DNA of 64,000 bases from Quercus robur (taxonomy: Eukaryota > Streptophyta > Magnoliopsida > Fagales > Fagaceae), in NCBI RefSeq assembly GCF_932294415.1, contig NC_065538.1, positions 15,891,830-15,955,829 on the forward strand, in the 5' to 3' direction. Shown in pieces: positions 45,393 to 58,100 of the stretch. Position 1 is the stretch's first letter. Every line of letters starts with the position of its first letter. Under the pieces are notes generated by a model. It was not told the origin of the DNA and searched no databases. It saw nothing but the letters and a program-made list of their open reading frames with translations. A program made the position numbers and the translations under genes.

Positions 45393-47081
45393 AAATGCGA
45401 TCATAAACGTCTGTTGGATACTTGAGAAAACATAGATATTCAGAATAAGCCAGCAACTCATTGATAATAGTGTGCAATGCTCATATTGGGTTTGGATTAT
45501 TTTTCAATCTAACGTGGCCTTTTTGATTGAGAAAACGTCAACCTAACACAACCAATGGTAACTTTAAAAACTAGCCCAACTTGTGTTGGGTTGGGTTACC
45601 ACGTGGAGGCAATTTTGTGAGACCTAATAAAAATATGGATCTTCTTTGAATTTTTAAGTCCTTTTTTTTTTATTATTGGAATTTTTAAGTCCATCATTTA
45701 ATAAATAATTACAATTTATACAGTCGATTTTAACTTTCTATTTTCATCAAAAGCTAAGTGTCAAAATATCAAAAAAATAAAAATAACTAATTTAAGCTAA
45801 GTACCAAAAATCCAATATAAATTATTCTAATGAGAACTAAGGTTTGAAACTCCCCTCCTCTTTTATGTACCAATCAAATTATTAAGATAAAGTTAAGTCT
45901 TATATAAGTTCAAGTAACATTATACCGCCTAATAATATTTTATTTAATTAATATTTTAAAAAACCCATGGTTAGATTATATGTTCTCTTTATTTTAACAC
46001 ATATGTTGAATTTTATAAAAAAAGATTTTATTTACTAATCCATAATCACATTTTTAGTAAATAATTTTATAACAAAATGAACTTAAAATTTAAACATTTT
46101 ACAGATGAGGCAGTTATTCATCACATATCCTCTTTAAATTTTGCAAGTACCGAGTGTATTTAAAGAAAATACATTCTAACATTAGATTTGTCAAATTTCA
46201 CGATGACATTCTTTGTGTGGCAGATCTAGAAAATGAAATTTTAATGGTGAAATGGACCTTATCCATTTCTTGCAATATGGGGAGCATTCAATTCCGATCC
46301 GTTACTATATGTATCTATATATATATATATATACATACTGGTTCAAATGATGTAATCTTATATAACATGACTCACCTGTATGTTTTGCCAGTTACTGAAC
46401 CCACGTCCAAGCGAGCGAAGAGTGCCAATGATCCAGAATTTGATAAATACGTCTTATTGCCCAATGGCCTTAACTCTATTGCCGATATAAATAGCACCCC
46501 GAAGCCCGTGTTTACAAGACAGATTTGTAAATAATTTTGATATGGGACATGTATGAGCTCCGTGGAGAAATCAAGGGACATATCTGTTATGTTGATCGTA
46601 TCCTACATATTCACTCCTATATGGATATCGAATTGTGGTAACTTACTTAGTCCATCATAATTCCCATATAAGAAAGTTCCTCGGATCAGATACTTAGTAC
46701 CTTGCACAATGCTTATGTTGTAACAGTTTCGGATTCCTTGAGGAAAGCTTCTGAGATTCCATACTTGATGTTGATAGCCATCTTTATATACAGCTGATAT
46801 CTGTTGACTTATACCAGTGTCTATGAATGCCGCATCCGAAACGTAATTTATGCCTGTTGTTGGCTCTGAAAAGCTAGAATTGGCTGGTGATCCACAGGCT
46901 ATGCTTATGAAGCCTGAGACAAATAGGTAGAATAATACCTTAGCTATGTGATTAGCTCAATGATATATTCAAGAATTTAGATTATCATACCTGTTTGATC
47001 CTGAGCATCAATTAGATATATAAGGGCAAAACCAACAAGAAATGCAAGGATGAAATGTTTGAAGCTCCCCATCATGACCAT
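45393..47081 (-). pseudogene. Receptor-kinase copy 2: signal peptide and N-terminal malectin exons
   Basis: Exon 1 (46991-47081) starts MVMMGSFKHFILAFL and codes a hydrophobic signal peptide ending DAQDQT. Exon 2 (46376-46913) codes the malectin-like domain: GFISIACGSP, FPQGIRNCYNI, LIRGTFLYGNYDG, ending LDVGSVTGKTYR at donor GTGAGT. A ~950-bp AT-rich intron follows, and VYDRIW resumes near 45400 next to element B. A TAG at 46603-46605 replaces the conserved Trp before DTINI. The splice junction before VYDRIW does not give a clean frame. Together with the second stop at 36726, the kinase frameshift, the TRIM truncation and two retrotransposons, this locus is a pseudogene. The family is plasma-membrane receptor kinases. 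Confidence 0.88.
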
Positions 47082-47465
47082 CTATCTTTCTTCTGGCTTA
47101 TAGGAACACTAGTGCAGAAATTTTCTCCATCATCTAATAAGTACTTTAACAAAGCAGAATATATAGTTTAACAACTTAATCAATTGTACTCATAACTAGA
47201 TGATTTTCTCTAGCAAACTGACAGACTATCAAATTGTTTAATTTATTTGCAAAATACGTGCAAAATTTATTTGTTTATTTTTTTAACTCCGAGCTAGTCA
47301 ATGAGAATAATGGAAACATGCATGGGTTAAACATCTATAATACTCTGAAGTCTAACCTTAGTCTAGAAATTCATATTCATACAGTGTATGAAAGTCTTTT
47401 CCTTTCTTTATGAACAAGAAAAATTCCAACAATATAGTTAAATATATTATTGTGCTAACAGCACT
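47082..47465. other. 5' flank of receptor-kinase copy 2
   Basis: AT-rich, would contain the original promoter. No TATA box stands out enough to call. Ends at the LTR of element G. Confidence 0.4.
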
Positions 47466-48570
47466 TGAAAGTTCAAATAGTGTAAAAATACCCTTGAACG
47501 TTTAGACCCCCAATTTACAAATTTACCAATTCAAGCTTTATGTCAAACAACTAGTGTGCGGAAAATGAACAAAAGCTATAAAACAGAATTGGTAAACAAT
47601 CTAAGCCAAATTAAAATCACAACCCACAGCAGATAATAAAAGGCAAAGATAAAAGGGAAGGAAGGTGCAAACACAAAGACAACACGCAATGTGTTATTGA
47701 AGAGGAAACCGAAGCCCTTGGCGTAAAACCTCTCCGCCGCCCTCCAAGCGGTAAACAATCCACTGGAAAATGTAGTTGGGATACATGGACAGTAATAGAC
47801 CCTCCAAGCCTAATCTACCCAGTGCACCTAAGCCCTCCAAGCTTCTTGTTCCAACGAGGTTGTGCCGAACCTTTTTCTTCTCTAGCTTTCCGGATTCCGC
47901 TACTTGACCATTGCATCAACCAATGTAAATTAGTTCCTTCCTAACTCCTTCCCAGAACACCAAACAGCCCTTTCACAGTAATGGAAATGGTGAGAACAAG
48001 GTTTTGGTAAAATGCCTCTCAAGGGTTTGACAATGGAGAGGAAGAAAGTTGAGGAATATGAAGAGACTCTTATGTAAAGATTGTAGATGAATCAATCTTG
48101 TTTTACTCTAGGGTTTCTCTCACAAAATTCTCTCTGGAAGCTCTCTTTCATTTGTGTGTATAAGGGGTATTTATACTGGGGTGAGAAGAGAATGTGAAAC
48201 GTCAGGTTTTTCAAAACAGGGGTGGCTCGCGGCTTGGCCTCGCAACTTGACTGAGTCGCGAGATCCAGTCACGAGATAACCGTATGGCCAGTTGTCCTAT
48301 TTTGTCCTGTAGTGCTCCAGCTAGCATGACTGTTCACCTTCTGGCATGCTTGGCACGTGTGCTGCATCTGGCGGCTTGCAGCCGCAAGTCACTAGCGAGA
48401 TCAAACCGCGAGTCTCTGTTTTCTTGCACACTCTTGAGCATTCAACACTCTATCTCACTCACTACCCTTACAACAAACCCACGTAAATACAAGGATACAA
48501 AATGCTGAAATACAAGCAAATTTGGCACGGAATAAAGCCAATAAAATGGTTAATTAAATTCAACCTTACA
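47466..48570 (-). repeat. 3' LTR of element G
   Basis: TGAAAGTTC to ACCTTACA in plus orientation, with CGCG motifs near 48225-48410 and a TATAAATA complement near 48168-48175. Confidence 0.92.
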
Positions 48571-49195
48571 ATCTCCCCCTTTGGCTATTCCATGACAAAA
48601 CCCTAAAACAGACTCTAGACTTAACATGTGAGTTGGGAACAGCTGAGCAAAACTTACTCACACCTAACTCTAGAAGCTGTGAAGCACTTGAATCATAAGA
48701 ACATGAAACTCCTGAAATACAACAATACACCATGATCATTGTATGCAGAAAAGTATGAAATGCATATGAAACAGGCTTAAAGTGATCAAGCAAAGATGAA
48801 GTTAAGAACCAAATCTTGACTTGGTCAAACAAGTAATCACTACAAGGTAGTGATCACAGTGCTCATTCACACTTGGAATGACCACTTGAACATACAAGCA
48901 AACAAGAACAATGCAAGTTACTTGTATGCCCAACACTCAACCAATGCATAATACACTAAGTATATGCATCTAGGAACAATCCTACAAGGGCACAAGAGTG
49001 ACAGTACTTAAAAGAAAATGCATGACATTTAGATAGAAGTATTGATTTAAACAAAGCATAAAAGGCTGCATAAAGCATGGTACATGCCAAAAAGCCTACA
49101 GATATGCATAAAAACATAACCCTAAAAGCTTACATAAGTAACATGGGTACAAAACACAATATATACTGAATAACATCAACAATATCTAATACCAT
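47466..49195 (-). mobile_element. Element G: 3' LTR and adjoining 3' region only
   Basis: A complete 1105-bp LTR (47466-48570) is followed, on the plus strand, by the purine tract ATCTCCCCCTTTGG. About 620 bp of 3' non-coding sequence matches E and C. Similarity stops near 49190-49195 next to a fold-back arm. No coding sequence, PBS or second LTR. The fragment lies upstream of receptor-kinase copy 2. Confidence 0.88.
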
Positions 49196-49219
49196 ATATA
49201 ATAGCAGAAGCCTTTAAAG

Positions 49220-49330
49220 AGATGCTGCCACGTTAGGAAAAAAAGCCCCTTAAAATGCTGCCACGTTTAAATTAAATGGCGATAAATTACAATGTTTGGT
49301 AAGATTACAACACCGTTTAAAAGCAATAAA
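49220..49330. repeat. Single arm of a fold-back element
   Basis: CTGCCACGTTAGGAAAAAAAG, CTGCCACGTTTAA and GGCGATAAATTAC follow in the same order as the right arm at 25730-25840. No left arm is present; that side is occupied by the truncated element G. Confidence 0.65.
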
Positions 49331-49389
49331 ATATAACGTTTCACTACACTGTTTGAGAGCCCGTATAAAAAGGAAACTAACTGCTTAAA

Positions 49390-50272
49390 AAAAATTAAAA
49401 AAAGAAAGATTGCTACACGGAGAAAGCAGAAAGAGAGAGACAGAGTCTAAGAAAGATACACAATCTATCACAAAGAGAGACAGAGTTCGTACGGTGTTAA
49501 GAGAGAAATATCTAAGTTCCACCGTTATGGTCATTTTTTCCGCCGCCATCCGTTCCCTCGCCAAACTCAGAACACCGAAACCACAGGCGCACACAAGAAT
49601 TGAGATTGAGGAAGAGAAATTTAAGTTTCATTAACTCAGTCGATCTGGCCATTTACCTGCCATCATCAGATCGCCGAAACTACCACCGGTAATTTTTTTC
49701 CCCTTTCTTATATCTGGGTATGAAATATGACTTAGTTTTTGGGTATTTTGGTTGGGTTGGTATAGATTTAGATATTTGCTTTCATGTTTTGGGATTTTTT
49801 GTTTCGGTTTGTAGATTTCAGAATAGCGTTGTTAATTTTCCTCTTTCAGATTCTCTCTCTATTGTGTAATTTACCATTTTCTGCCATCTTCAATTCGGCC
49901 CACTTTATTACTGTATGCATGTTCCGTTCCTAACCAACAGGCACGGGAAAAAAGAAAATCCAAAAGCGCAAACCAATTTTGCCTCTTCAGAAATTGAACA
50001 AACCTCTTCTCTTTAATCAACAACCAATCGCATCTCTTACAATCTAACCCATCTTAGCTTAGAATAGAAAAAAAGAGAGAGAGGTTATTACGCATTCTAG
50101 AACAGCCGCTAAAGACAAAGAAATCTCAGGGTCAGCGAGTTTTTTTGGTCCAGCATATAGAGAGAGAGAAATCTGAAGGACACTACCACTATCAGGCCAA
50201 CCTCTTGCACCGTAAGACTAAAAAATTTCAATGATGGGGGTTATTCAACAATGAAATGGGCCACAATAGCTT
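49390..50272 (+). repeat. Leader-like dispersed sequence downstream of the fold-back arm
   Basis: A GAGAGACAGAGTTCGTA stretch and the segment CTGCCATCATCAGATCGCCG with GGTAATTTTTTTC repeat the content of 25880-26110. The TGACTTAGTTTTTGGGTATT phrase near 49730 also recurs at 61408 and 61533. A frame of about 70 codons (49410-49634) has no domain. It ends at element E (duplication AGCTT at 50268-50272). Confidence 0.45.
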
Positions 50273-51380
50273 TGAAAGTTCAAAAATGTGTACAAAACAC
50301 CTTTGAACGTTTAGACCCCCAAATTACAACTTAACCAATTCAAGCAATATGTCAAACAACTAATGTGCGGAAACTTAACATATGCTATAATATGGAATTG
50401 CTAAAAACTATCTAAGCCAAAACAAAATATAATCCACAGCAGATAATAAAAAGGCAAAGATAGAGAGGAAGGAAGTTGCAAACACAAAGACAACACGCGA
50501 TGTGTTATCGAAGAGGAAACCGAAGCCCTCGGCGTAAAACCTCTCCGCCGCCCTCCAAGCGGTAAACAATCCACTAGAAAATACAGTTGGGATACAAGGA
50601 CAGCAATAGACCCTCCAAGCCTAATCTACCCAGTGCACCTAAGCCCTCCAAGTTTCTTGCTCCAACGAGGTTGCGCCGAACCTTTTTCTTTTCTAGCTTC
50701 CCGGATTCCGCTACTAGACCGTAGCATCAACCAATGAAGATTGGTTCCTTCCTAACTGCTTCCCAGAAATCCAAACAGCTGTCTCACAGTGATGATGATG
50801 GTGAGAACCAGGTTTGGTATAATGCCTCTCAAGGATTTGACAATGGAGAGGAAGAGAGTTGAGGAATTTGAAGAGACTCTAATGTATAGATTGTGGGTGA
50901 ATCAATCTGGTTTTTCTTTAGGGTTTCTCTCTCAAAATTCTGTCTGGAAGCTCTCTCACAATCGTGGGTAAAAGGGGTATTTATACTGGAGTGGGAGAGG
51001 AATGTGAAACGTCAGGTTTTACAAAACAAGGGTGGCTCGCGGCTTGACCTCGCGGCTTGACTAAGTCGCGAGATCCAGTCGCGAGATAACCGTATGGCCA
51101 GTTGTCCTGTTTTGTCCTGTAGTGCTCCAGCTAGCATGACTGTTCATCTTCCAGCATGCTTGGCACGTGTGCTGCGTCTGGCGGCTTGCAGTCGCGAGTC
51201 ACCCGCGATTCCCAGCCGCGAGTCTCTGTTTTCTTGCACACTCTTGAGCAATCTTCACTCTCTCTCACTCACTACCCTTACATCAAACCCACCTAAATAC
51301 AGGGTTACTAAATGCTGAATTACAAGCAAATTTGGCACGGAATAAAGCCAATTAGATGGTTGTATAAATTCAACCTTACA
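50273..51380 (-). repeat. 3' LTR of element E
   Basis: 1108 bp, TGAAAGTTC to ACCTTACA on the plus strand, with the LTR-adjacent purine tract at 51381-51393 (plus ATCTCCCCCTTTG). Confidence 0.95.
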
Positions 51381-52114
51381 ATCTCCCCCTTTGGCTATTC
51401 CGTGACAAAACCCTAAAACAGACTCTAGACTTAACATGTGAGTTGGGAACAGTTGAACAAAACTCACTCACACTTAACTCTAGAAGCTGTGAAGCACTTG
51501 AATCATATGAACATAATACTCCTGAAACACAACAATACACCATGATCATTGTAAGCAGAAAATTATAAATGCATATGAAACAGGCAATATGTGATCAAGC
51601 AAAGATGGAGTTAAGAAACAAACCATGGCTTGATCAACCAAGTGAACACCACAAGGTAGTGATCACAGTGCTCATTCACACTTGGAATGAACACAAGGAC
51701 ATACAAGTTAACAGGCACAAGGCAAGACACTTGTATGTTCAACACTCAACCAATGCATAGTACACAAGGTATATGCATCTAGGAACAATCCTACAAGGGC
51801 ACAAGAGTGACAGTACATAAACCAAAATGCAGGACATTTAGATTAAAGTACTGATTTCAACAAAGCATAAAGGCTGCAATAAGCAAGGTACATACCATAA
51901 AGCCTACAAACTATGCATAAAACATTAACCCTAAAAGCTTACAAAAGCACATGGGTACAAACAGAAAAACATCCTGAATAACAGTTTACAAAACACAATA
52001 TATCAACTTAAAGTGAAAACTTAAACTGAAGAAGAATGTAAAGACACTCCCCCTTAGGTAATATCCTCCCCCTCTGATCATGCCTATCACTCCCCCTTTT
52101 TGTCATGGAATAGG
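51381..52114 (-). other. 3' non-coding region of element E with repeated polypurine tracts
   Basis: Plus-strand CTCCCCCT blocks near 52046-52056, 52065-52074 and 52089-52102, plus the LTR-adjacent one. They correspond to the GGGGGAG tracts of A and B and follow the accessory stop immediately. Confidence 0.75.
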
Positions 52115-53209
52115 CTATTCATCCTCTTCCAGCTTTCTCTGAATTTGATCCAATTGAGTTTGAAGAGAAGTAAACTTCATGTCCCATCGAGTGCTTTGAT
52201 GGTGTAGAGAAGCTGTGAGTCCAGACATCTTTGTATTCAACTCGTGGACAGAGGATACAATGCGATCAAGTTTCTCATCTAGGGAGAGAGTGCTGAAATG
52301 AGAGCCACTGTGAGATGCAGAAGTTTCTGGTTTGGCTCTCTTCCGACTATGTCCAATGCTTGCATTGAATGTATGCATCTTGATTGGACTTGGTTTTGAG
52401 ATAGGAGATTCATCTGCCGTTGGATAAATTCCCTTGAGCTTTAAGATCCGTGAAATGAGACTGCAGAAAGGAACGCATATCCGAGACTCAGTTCGAAGAA
52501 CCGTTTTGCGCAGAACATGAAAGATATGAGCACAGATGTCTATTTCCACATCAGAGATTAGATCATGAAGAAACAAAGCACGTCCGAGGTTCATATACCC
52601 AGTGCTTGATAAAGGGTACAAATTGTGAAACATCACAATTGTAAGCACTCTCAGTTTTGGAGAAAGATAGGAAACACTGATGGATTTTCCATTGGGTGAG
52701 AACTCCAAGTCTTGACCAAGACTTTCTTTGAGAAGCTCATCATCAGGACAGAGATCATCATAAACCGGTGAATGTCGGAAAATTGGTCTGTTGATGTGAA
52801 GAATTTCTGCCAGATATGTAGGAGAGACAGAAAAGCTCTTTTTCCGAACCCAGCACTTAAGTTCATCTCCTTCCACAATTGCGTTAGCATAAAATTCTTT
52901 TACCAACTCTTCATATGCGTCATCCGGATCAGAGAGAAGGTAATTCCAATCCATGTGAGCAAACCATTTCGGAATGTCAGTGTCATGAAGTGAGGACTGA
53001 TCCAAAGCTCTTTCTAGTAATGGTTTGGCAAGTAGAAAGAAATTCTCATAAGACTGATAGGCCGCATATGATCTGAACTTGTTGGGATCGAATCTCTTTG
53101 ATGAAGAGCGAGTCCCTTGTGTTTGAGGTGGGTAATCATCAACATCAATTACTGGTTCCTTCCCTTTGGAACTACCTCCTTTCACAGCAGCTTTCTTGAA
53201 TGGTGACAT
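52115..53209 (-). CDS. Accessory ORF of element E (plant-transposon-type protein)
   Basis: 364 codons, intact, from ATG 53209 (MSPFKKAAVKGGSSKGKEP), a few bases after a splice acceptor. It is homologous over its whole length to the A and B proteins but strongly diverged: WVRKKSFSVSPTYLAEIL against WVRGTEFSVTPDFIANLL, and NLGRALFLHDLIS against NLGRAIFLCDLIT; IDICAHI and PFCSLI are kept. It has a basic Ser/Lys-rich N-terminus, a Transposase_32-like globular domain, a Ser-rich linker, and a C-terminal coiled coil ending QLDQIQRKLEEDE. It has no signal peptide or membrane segment. It is intact although pol in the same element is broken. Function unknown; a role in the particle, the nucleus or host interaction are all possible. 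Confidence 0.82.
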   Translation of the reverse strand: MSPFKKAAVKGGSSKGKEPVIDVDDYPPQTQGTRSSSKRFDPNKFRSYAAYQSYENFFLLAKPLLERALDQSSLHDTDIPKWFAHMDWNYLLSDPDDAYEELVKEFYANAIVEGDELKCWVRKKSFSVSPTYLAEILHINRPIFRHSPVYDDLCPDDELLKESLGQDLEFSPNGKSISVSYLSPKLRVLTIVMFHNLYPLSSTGYMNLGRALFLHDLISDVEIDICAHIFHVLRKTVLRTESRICVPFCSLISRILKLKGIYPTADESPISKPSPIKMHTFNASIGHSRKRAKPETSASHSGSHFSTLSLDEKLDRIVSSVHELNTKMSGLTASLHHQSTRWDMKFTSLQTQLDQIQRKLEEDE

Positions 53210-53216
53210 GACTGGT

Positions 53217-53706
53217 CTGCATTATGAACAAGGGAAATGGCAGAACACAATCCAACAGACTTTATTAGCAGTGGGTTAGTCGAAATTTAGGAACAATGAA
53301 GAAACCCTAATAGCTGGATGAAAATGGCCAGAAAATAGCAATGAGGGACACAAATAGCCCAAATTGAACTACACAGTAGAGGGAGTCCAAATAAAACCAC
53401 ATAATCAGCTGAAAAAGAACCCACATTCAACAACACATCAACAGGATACCACACAGGATCATATTGAAACACGACATCAACAGCAGATCAGACAAAAATA
53501 GCTAACTCTAGCTAAGCACATGATGAAGAACAAAACCAACAAACTAAAATAGCTCAAAACAGAAACAAAAGCTTCCATAAGCTAAGCATGGACAAAGAGT
53601 AATAGCTGAGCTAAAAACCCATCACAAAATCACAATCAAATGTGAATAATCCAGAGGGAAAATCATAACAACAAGTAGAATAGAGTTCAAGACAGAAAAA
53701 CCATAC
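53217..53706 (-). other. Candidate intron upstream of the accessory ORF (element E)
   Basis: On the minus strand, donor ACAG|GTATGG at 53707/53706 and acceptor AATGCAG at 53217, with an alternative CCAG five bases on. Donor context GTATGG is the same as in A and B although the interior has diverged. Confidence 0.55.
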
Positions 53707-53867
53707 CTGTTAGTCGATGATTTTGAGCTGAAAAGAGGCAAACAATGGAGATCGAAAATGGAGGCACGGTGTGAATGGGTAAGAGCAGATGAGAAAGACA
53801 ATGAACAGTCACAAAGAGATCGAGGGAAAAACAAAAAGTTTAAAAACTGCCCCTGTATTTCCAAAAC

Positions 53868-54125
53868 ACGCGATTTTCGCGACTGAAATGAGTCGCCAAA
53901 AAGTCGCCAGATCAAGCCGCCAAAACACTCAAGGACAAAAATTTGAAAAATTTTCTAAGTGTTTTTTGTGACTGGAAGGTCTACCCGCGAGTGAGTTGCG
54001 AGCTGAGCCGCGAAAATCTCTGAGTAAACCGCGCGACTGGACCTTCCACTCGCGAACAAGTCGCCAAAAATGACCCGCGAAGACGCGACTGAGGCACGCG
54101 ACTTGACATACCCGCGACTGAGCCG
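53868..54125 (-). promoter_or_regulatory. Internal CGCG array ahead of the accessory ORF (element E)
   Basis: Repeated ACCCGCGAGTGAG, AGCCGCGAAAA, ACTCGCGAAC and ACCCGCGACTG motifs on the plus strand, the same array as in A and B in mirror orientation. Confidence 0.5.
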
Positions 54126-55189
54126 CCAAAACAGGGCAAAACTGGATTTTTGAAATTTTCAGATTTTTCAAACAAAATACTTTCCAAAAACACCTAAAAC
54201 ACTCAAAAATCTTTTTGTGCTTGAATTAACAAAGATCGAGCATGTGAAAACACATTTCATCAAGTACAATCACACAAATGAATATGGCATTTATTGAACA
54301 TAAACTTGTGTGTTGTGTGTGGATATCAACAATGAGATAGTCCTTCGTCTAATGTGAAGCTTCAATGATCAATTCAACCAAGGCATACACAATTAGTACT
54401 AGATCATGTGACCCATCTCAATTATAGAAATATGTATATATGACCTCCCACACAACTTGATAACATAACTTAGAGCTTAACATTTGACTCCACTTTCAAT
54501 AATAACATTTGATCTTTTTGATCATTTGAGGCAATCATTTCTCAATGTGAGAGTGATATATGACAATTCACTTTAAAGAACAAGCCTTTGGCTTTTTGAA
54601 TAAACATTCATTTTAATATAAGGTCGCTTACCCTTTTTCCTAGTCAAATACTAGAATGTGCGACAGGCTTTTGCAGCTCAATATCTCTTTTCATTTGGAG
54701 ATTTACATTTGGTGAGCTCTTTTTAGCAAAACAAAAATAAAGAGTGGGAAGATATATAGACACAAGTCTATGCATGTCTCAAGATCAACAAAACCATTCA
54801 CTAATCATTCATGACAAGTTTGAAAATCTATTTACAACAATCACAAAGATTTCAAGATTTCTCCCACATAGATATGAGTGTAAAGAAACAAGCAATGCTC
54901 GAAAATGCATAAAGCCATTAGCACAAAGGTACAAGGCAAAACAAGTTTTGAGACAAAAACTCAACAATGTCAATCAAGCTTTTTGATTTTCTAATTTTTA
55001 TGTGATTTTTGGAATTTTTGACAAAAAAGAAGAAAGTGATTGAACAAACAAAGAAAGAAACAACAGTATTCACAAATGGACAAACAAACAATAAACATGT
55101 TGCACAAAGAGCTAACAAAGAAGTGTGTGCCCCAACACAGACAAACTTAACATATTATAAATATGTGAAGCACACAACACACAAGAGAG
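54126..55189 (-). other. Conserved non-coding segment of element E with a hairpin
   Basis: Lies between the end of pol and the CGCG array. The hairpin of A and B is present at 54623-54664 (GTCGC...GCGAC, nested CTAGT/ACTAG). No credible ORF; a 60-80-codon frame is chance. Confidence 0.55.
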
Positions 55190-58100
55190 TCAAGGAATTG
55201 TACCAACACCAATGGTCTTACGGAGTGATTCAAACCGTGGACCATCGAGAGGCTTGGTGAAGATGTCCGCCTTTTGATTGTTGGTGTGTATGAACTCAAG
55301 ACACACAACTCTTTCCTCTACCAAATCTCGAATGAAATGGTAACGTATCTCTATGTGTTTAGATTTTGAATGCTGGACAGGATTCTTGGAAAGATTGATG
55401 GCACTGGTGTTGTCACAGAAGACACACATCGTTTCTTGAGGAATTCCATAGTCATGAAGTAATTTCTTCATCCAAAGAAGCTTAGTGCAGCAACTTCCAG
55501 CAGCGATGTATTCTGCTTCTGCAGTAGATAGAGACACTAAATTCTGCTTCTTGCTCATCCACGAGACAAGATTGTTACCAAGATAGAAACAGCCGCCTGA
55601 AGTGCTTTTCCGATCGTCTACACTGCCAGCCCAGTCAGCATCTGAATACCCAGCAAGACAAGCATTTGAGTCTTTTGAATACCACAAACCATAGTTTGCA
55701 GTACCATTCACATATCGAATGATTCGCTTAGCAACAGTCAGATGAGATTCCTTCGGATTAGCTTGGTACCTGGCATAAACGCCCACACTGAAAGCAATGT
55801 CCGGTCTACTAGCTGTAAGGTAGAGCAAACTCCCTATGATGCTCCTATACAATGTAGGACTTACTTCGACTCCAGACTAATCAACATTCAGTTTAGTGGA
55901 TGAGCTCATGGGAGTGGAGGCATGTTTTTTGGAGTCTAGACCAAACTTCTTGACAATGTTTCTGGCATACTTCTCTTGAGATACAAATATGCCCTCCTTT
56001 TGTTGTTTGACTTGAAGACCCAAGAAAAATGTGAGTTCCCCCACCATACTCATCTCAAACTCCTTCTTCATCTCCTCAGAAAATTCAGTAGCACGATCTT
56101 CGATGGTTGCCCCAAACACTATATCATCAACATAGACTTGTGCCACAAGGAGATAATCTTCATCATTTTTGACAAACAGAGTTCGATCGGCATACCCTCT
56201 TTTGAAACCTCTATCTAGAAGATAATGTGTAAGACGATCGTACCATGCTCTAGGCGCTTGTTTTAAGCCATAAAGGGCTTTCTTCAATCTTAATACATGA
56301 TCTGGAAAATGAGGATCCTCAAATCCTTTTGGTTGCTCAACAAATACTTCTTCATTTAGATATCCATTCAGGAATGCGCACTTTACATCCATTTGATAAA
56401 GTTTGAAATTCAAAGTGCACGCAATGGACATGAGGATACGAATGGATTCGAGTCTTGCCACCGGAGCGAAAGATTCATCAAAATCCACTCCTTCTACTTG
56501 AGTGTATCCTTGAGCTACTAACCGAGATTTGTTTTGAATTATCTCTCCATCTTCATCAGTTTTGTTTTTAAAAATCCATTTTGTGCCTATAACATGAACG
56601 TTCTCAGGCCTTGGAGCAAGTTCCCACACATCATTCCTCACAAACTGATTTAGCTCTTCATGCATTGACTCAACCCAATTCTCATCTTGAAGAGCCTCTT
56701 CAACCCTTTTTGGTTCAAACTGTGCAAGATAGCAGTGATATGTTACATGATTAGCCAGCAGAATGTTTCCTTTCCTGAGGCGAAGACCGTCATCAAGAGA
56801 TCCTATGATGTTACTTTCCGGATGATTCTTGATAACTCTTGAAGATGGCCTTTTTGAAGTGGAAACTTCATCACTACGAGAGATAGGAGGATGAACTTCC
56901 GGAGGAGTAAGAGGGCTTGATGTTCTAGACATCGACCTCGTTTCCATTCTTGGGTTGATGGGAGTCGATTCTACTTCTGGTATAGGTTCTTCACCTTCTA
57001 TATCCAAAGCTTCTACCTCAACATCGGGCTCTTTGGTGCTCGGCCCTTCTACATCATCAATCATTTCCACCTTAGATAAGGCATCATCAATCTTGACATT
57101 TATGGACTCCATCACAGTCTTTGTTCTCTTGTTAAACACTCTATACGCTCGACTTGTAGTAGAGTACCCAAGAAAAATACCCTCATCACTTCGCGCATCA
57201 AACTTCCCAAGATTCTCCCGATCATTTAGGATATAGCATTTACTTCCAAACACCCGGAAATACTTCACTTTAGGCTTCTTCCCATTCCATATCTCATAGG
57301 CAGTCTTCTTTGTACCAACTTGAAAGAAAATCCTATTGCCAATGTGACACGAGGTGTTGACAGCTTCTCCCCAAAATTTTTGAGGTATTTGCTTGTTAAG
57401 CAACATGACTCTTGCCATCTTCTAAATCACACGATTTTTTCTCTCTACCACTCCATTTTGTTATGGAGTTTTGGGAGCTGAAAATTCTCTTTTAATTCCA
57501 CTCTTCTCACAGAAGGACTCGAATCTTGCATTCTCAAATTCCCTCCCATGATCACTTCTAATTTTGGCAATCGAAATCCCTTTTTCGTTTTGTAGTTTCT
57601 TGCACAGAACCTCCAACCTCTCACAAGCTTCTGATTTTTCTCTAAGGAATTCAACCCAAGTGTATCTTGAGTAGTCGTCCACAATGACCATAATGTATCT
57701 CTTCCCCCCTAGGCTTTCAGTTCTGGTAGGCCCCATTAGATCAACATGAAGTAACTCCAAGCACCGAGAAGTGGCAATCACATTCACCTTGTGATGACTT
57801 GCCTTAGTTTGCTTCCCCAATTGACACGCACCACAAACGGTCTTCTTCACTTTTCCAAACTTAGGAAGTCCCTCGACTGCGTCAAGTTTGGAGACTTTTG
57901 CTACTTGTTTGAAGTTGGCATGCCCAAATCTGTGATGCCACAGCTCCAACATATCCACACGAGCACTTCTACACGATATTGGTGCCGTGGGAACTATTCC
58001 ATAACAGTTATCTGTAGTCCGATTTCCCTCCAAAACCTGAATCCCCTCTTCATTGATGATCAAGCATCCCTTCTTAGAGAATTGTACCAGGAAATCATCA

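Noticed and set aside
46154..46534. 126-codon plus-strand frame
   Set aside because: It is antisense to the malectin exon and intron of receptor-kinase copy 2.
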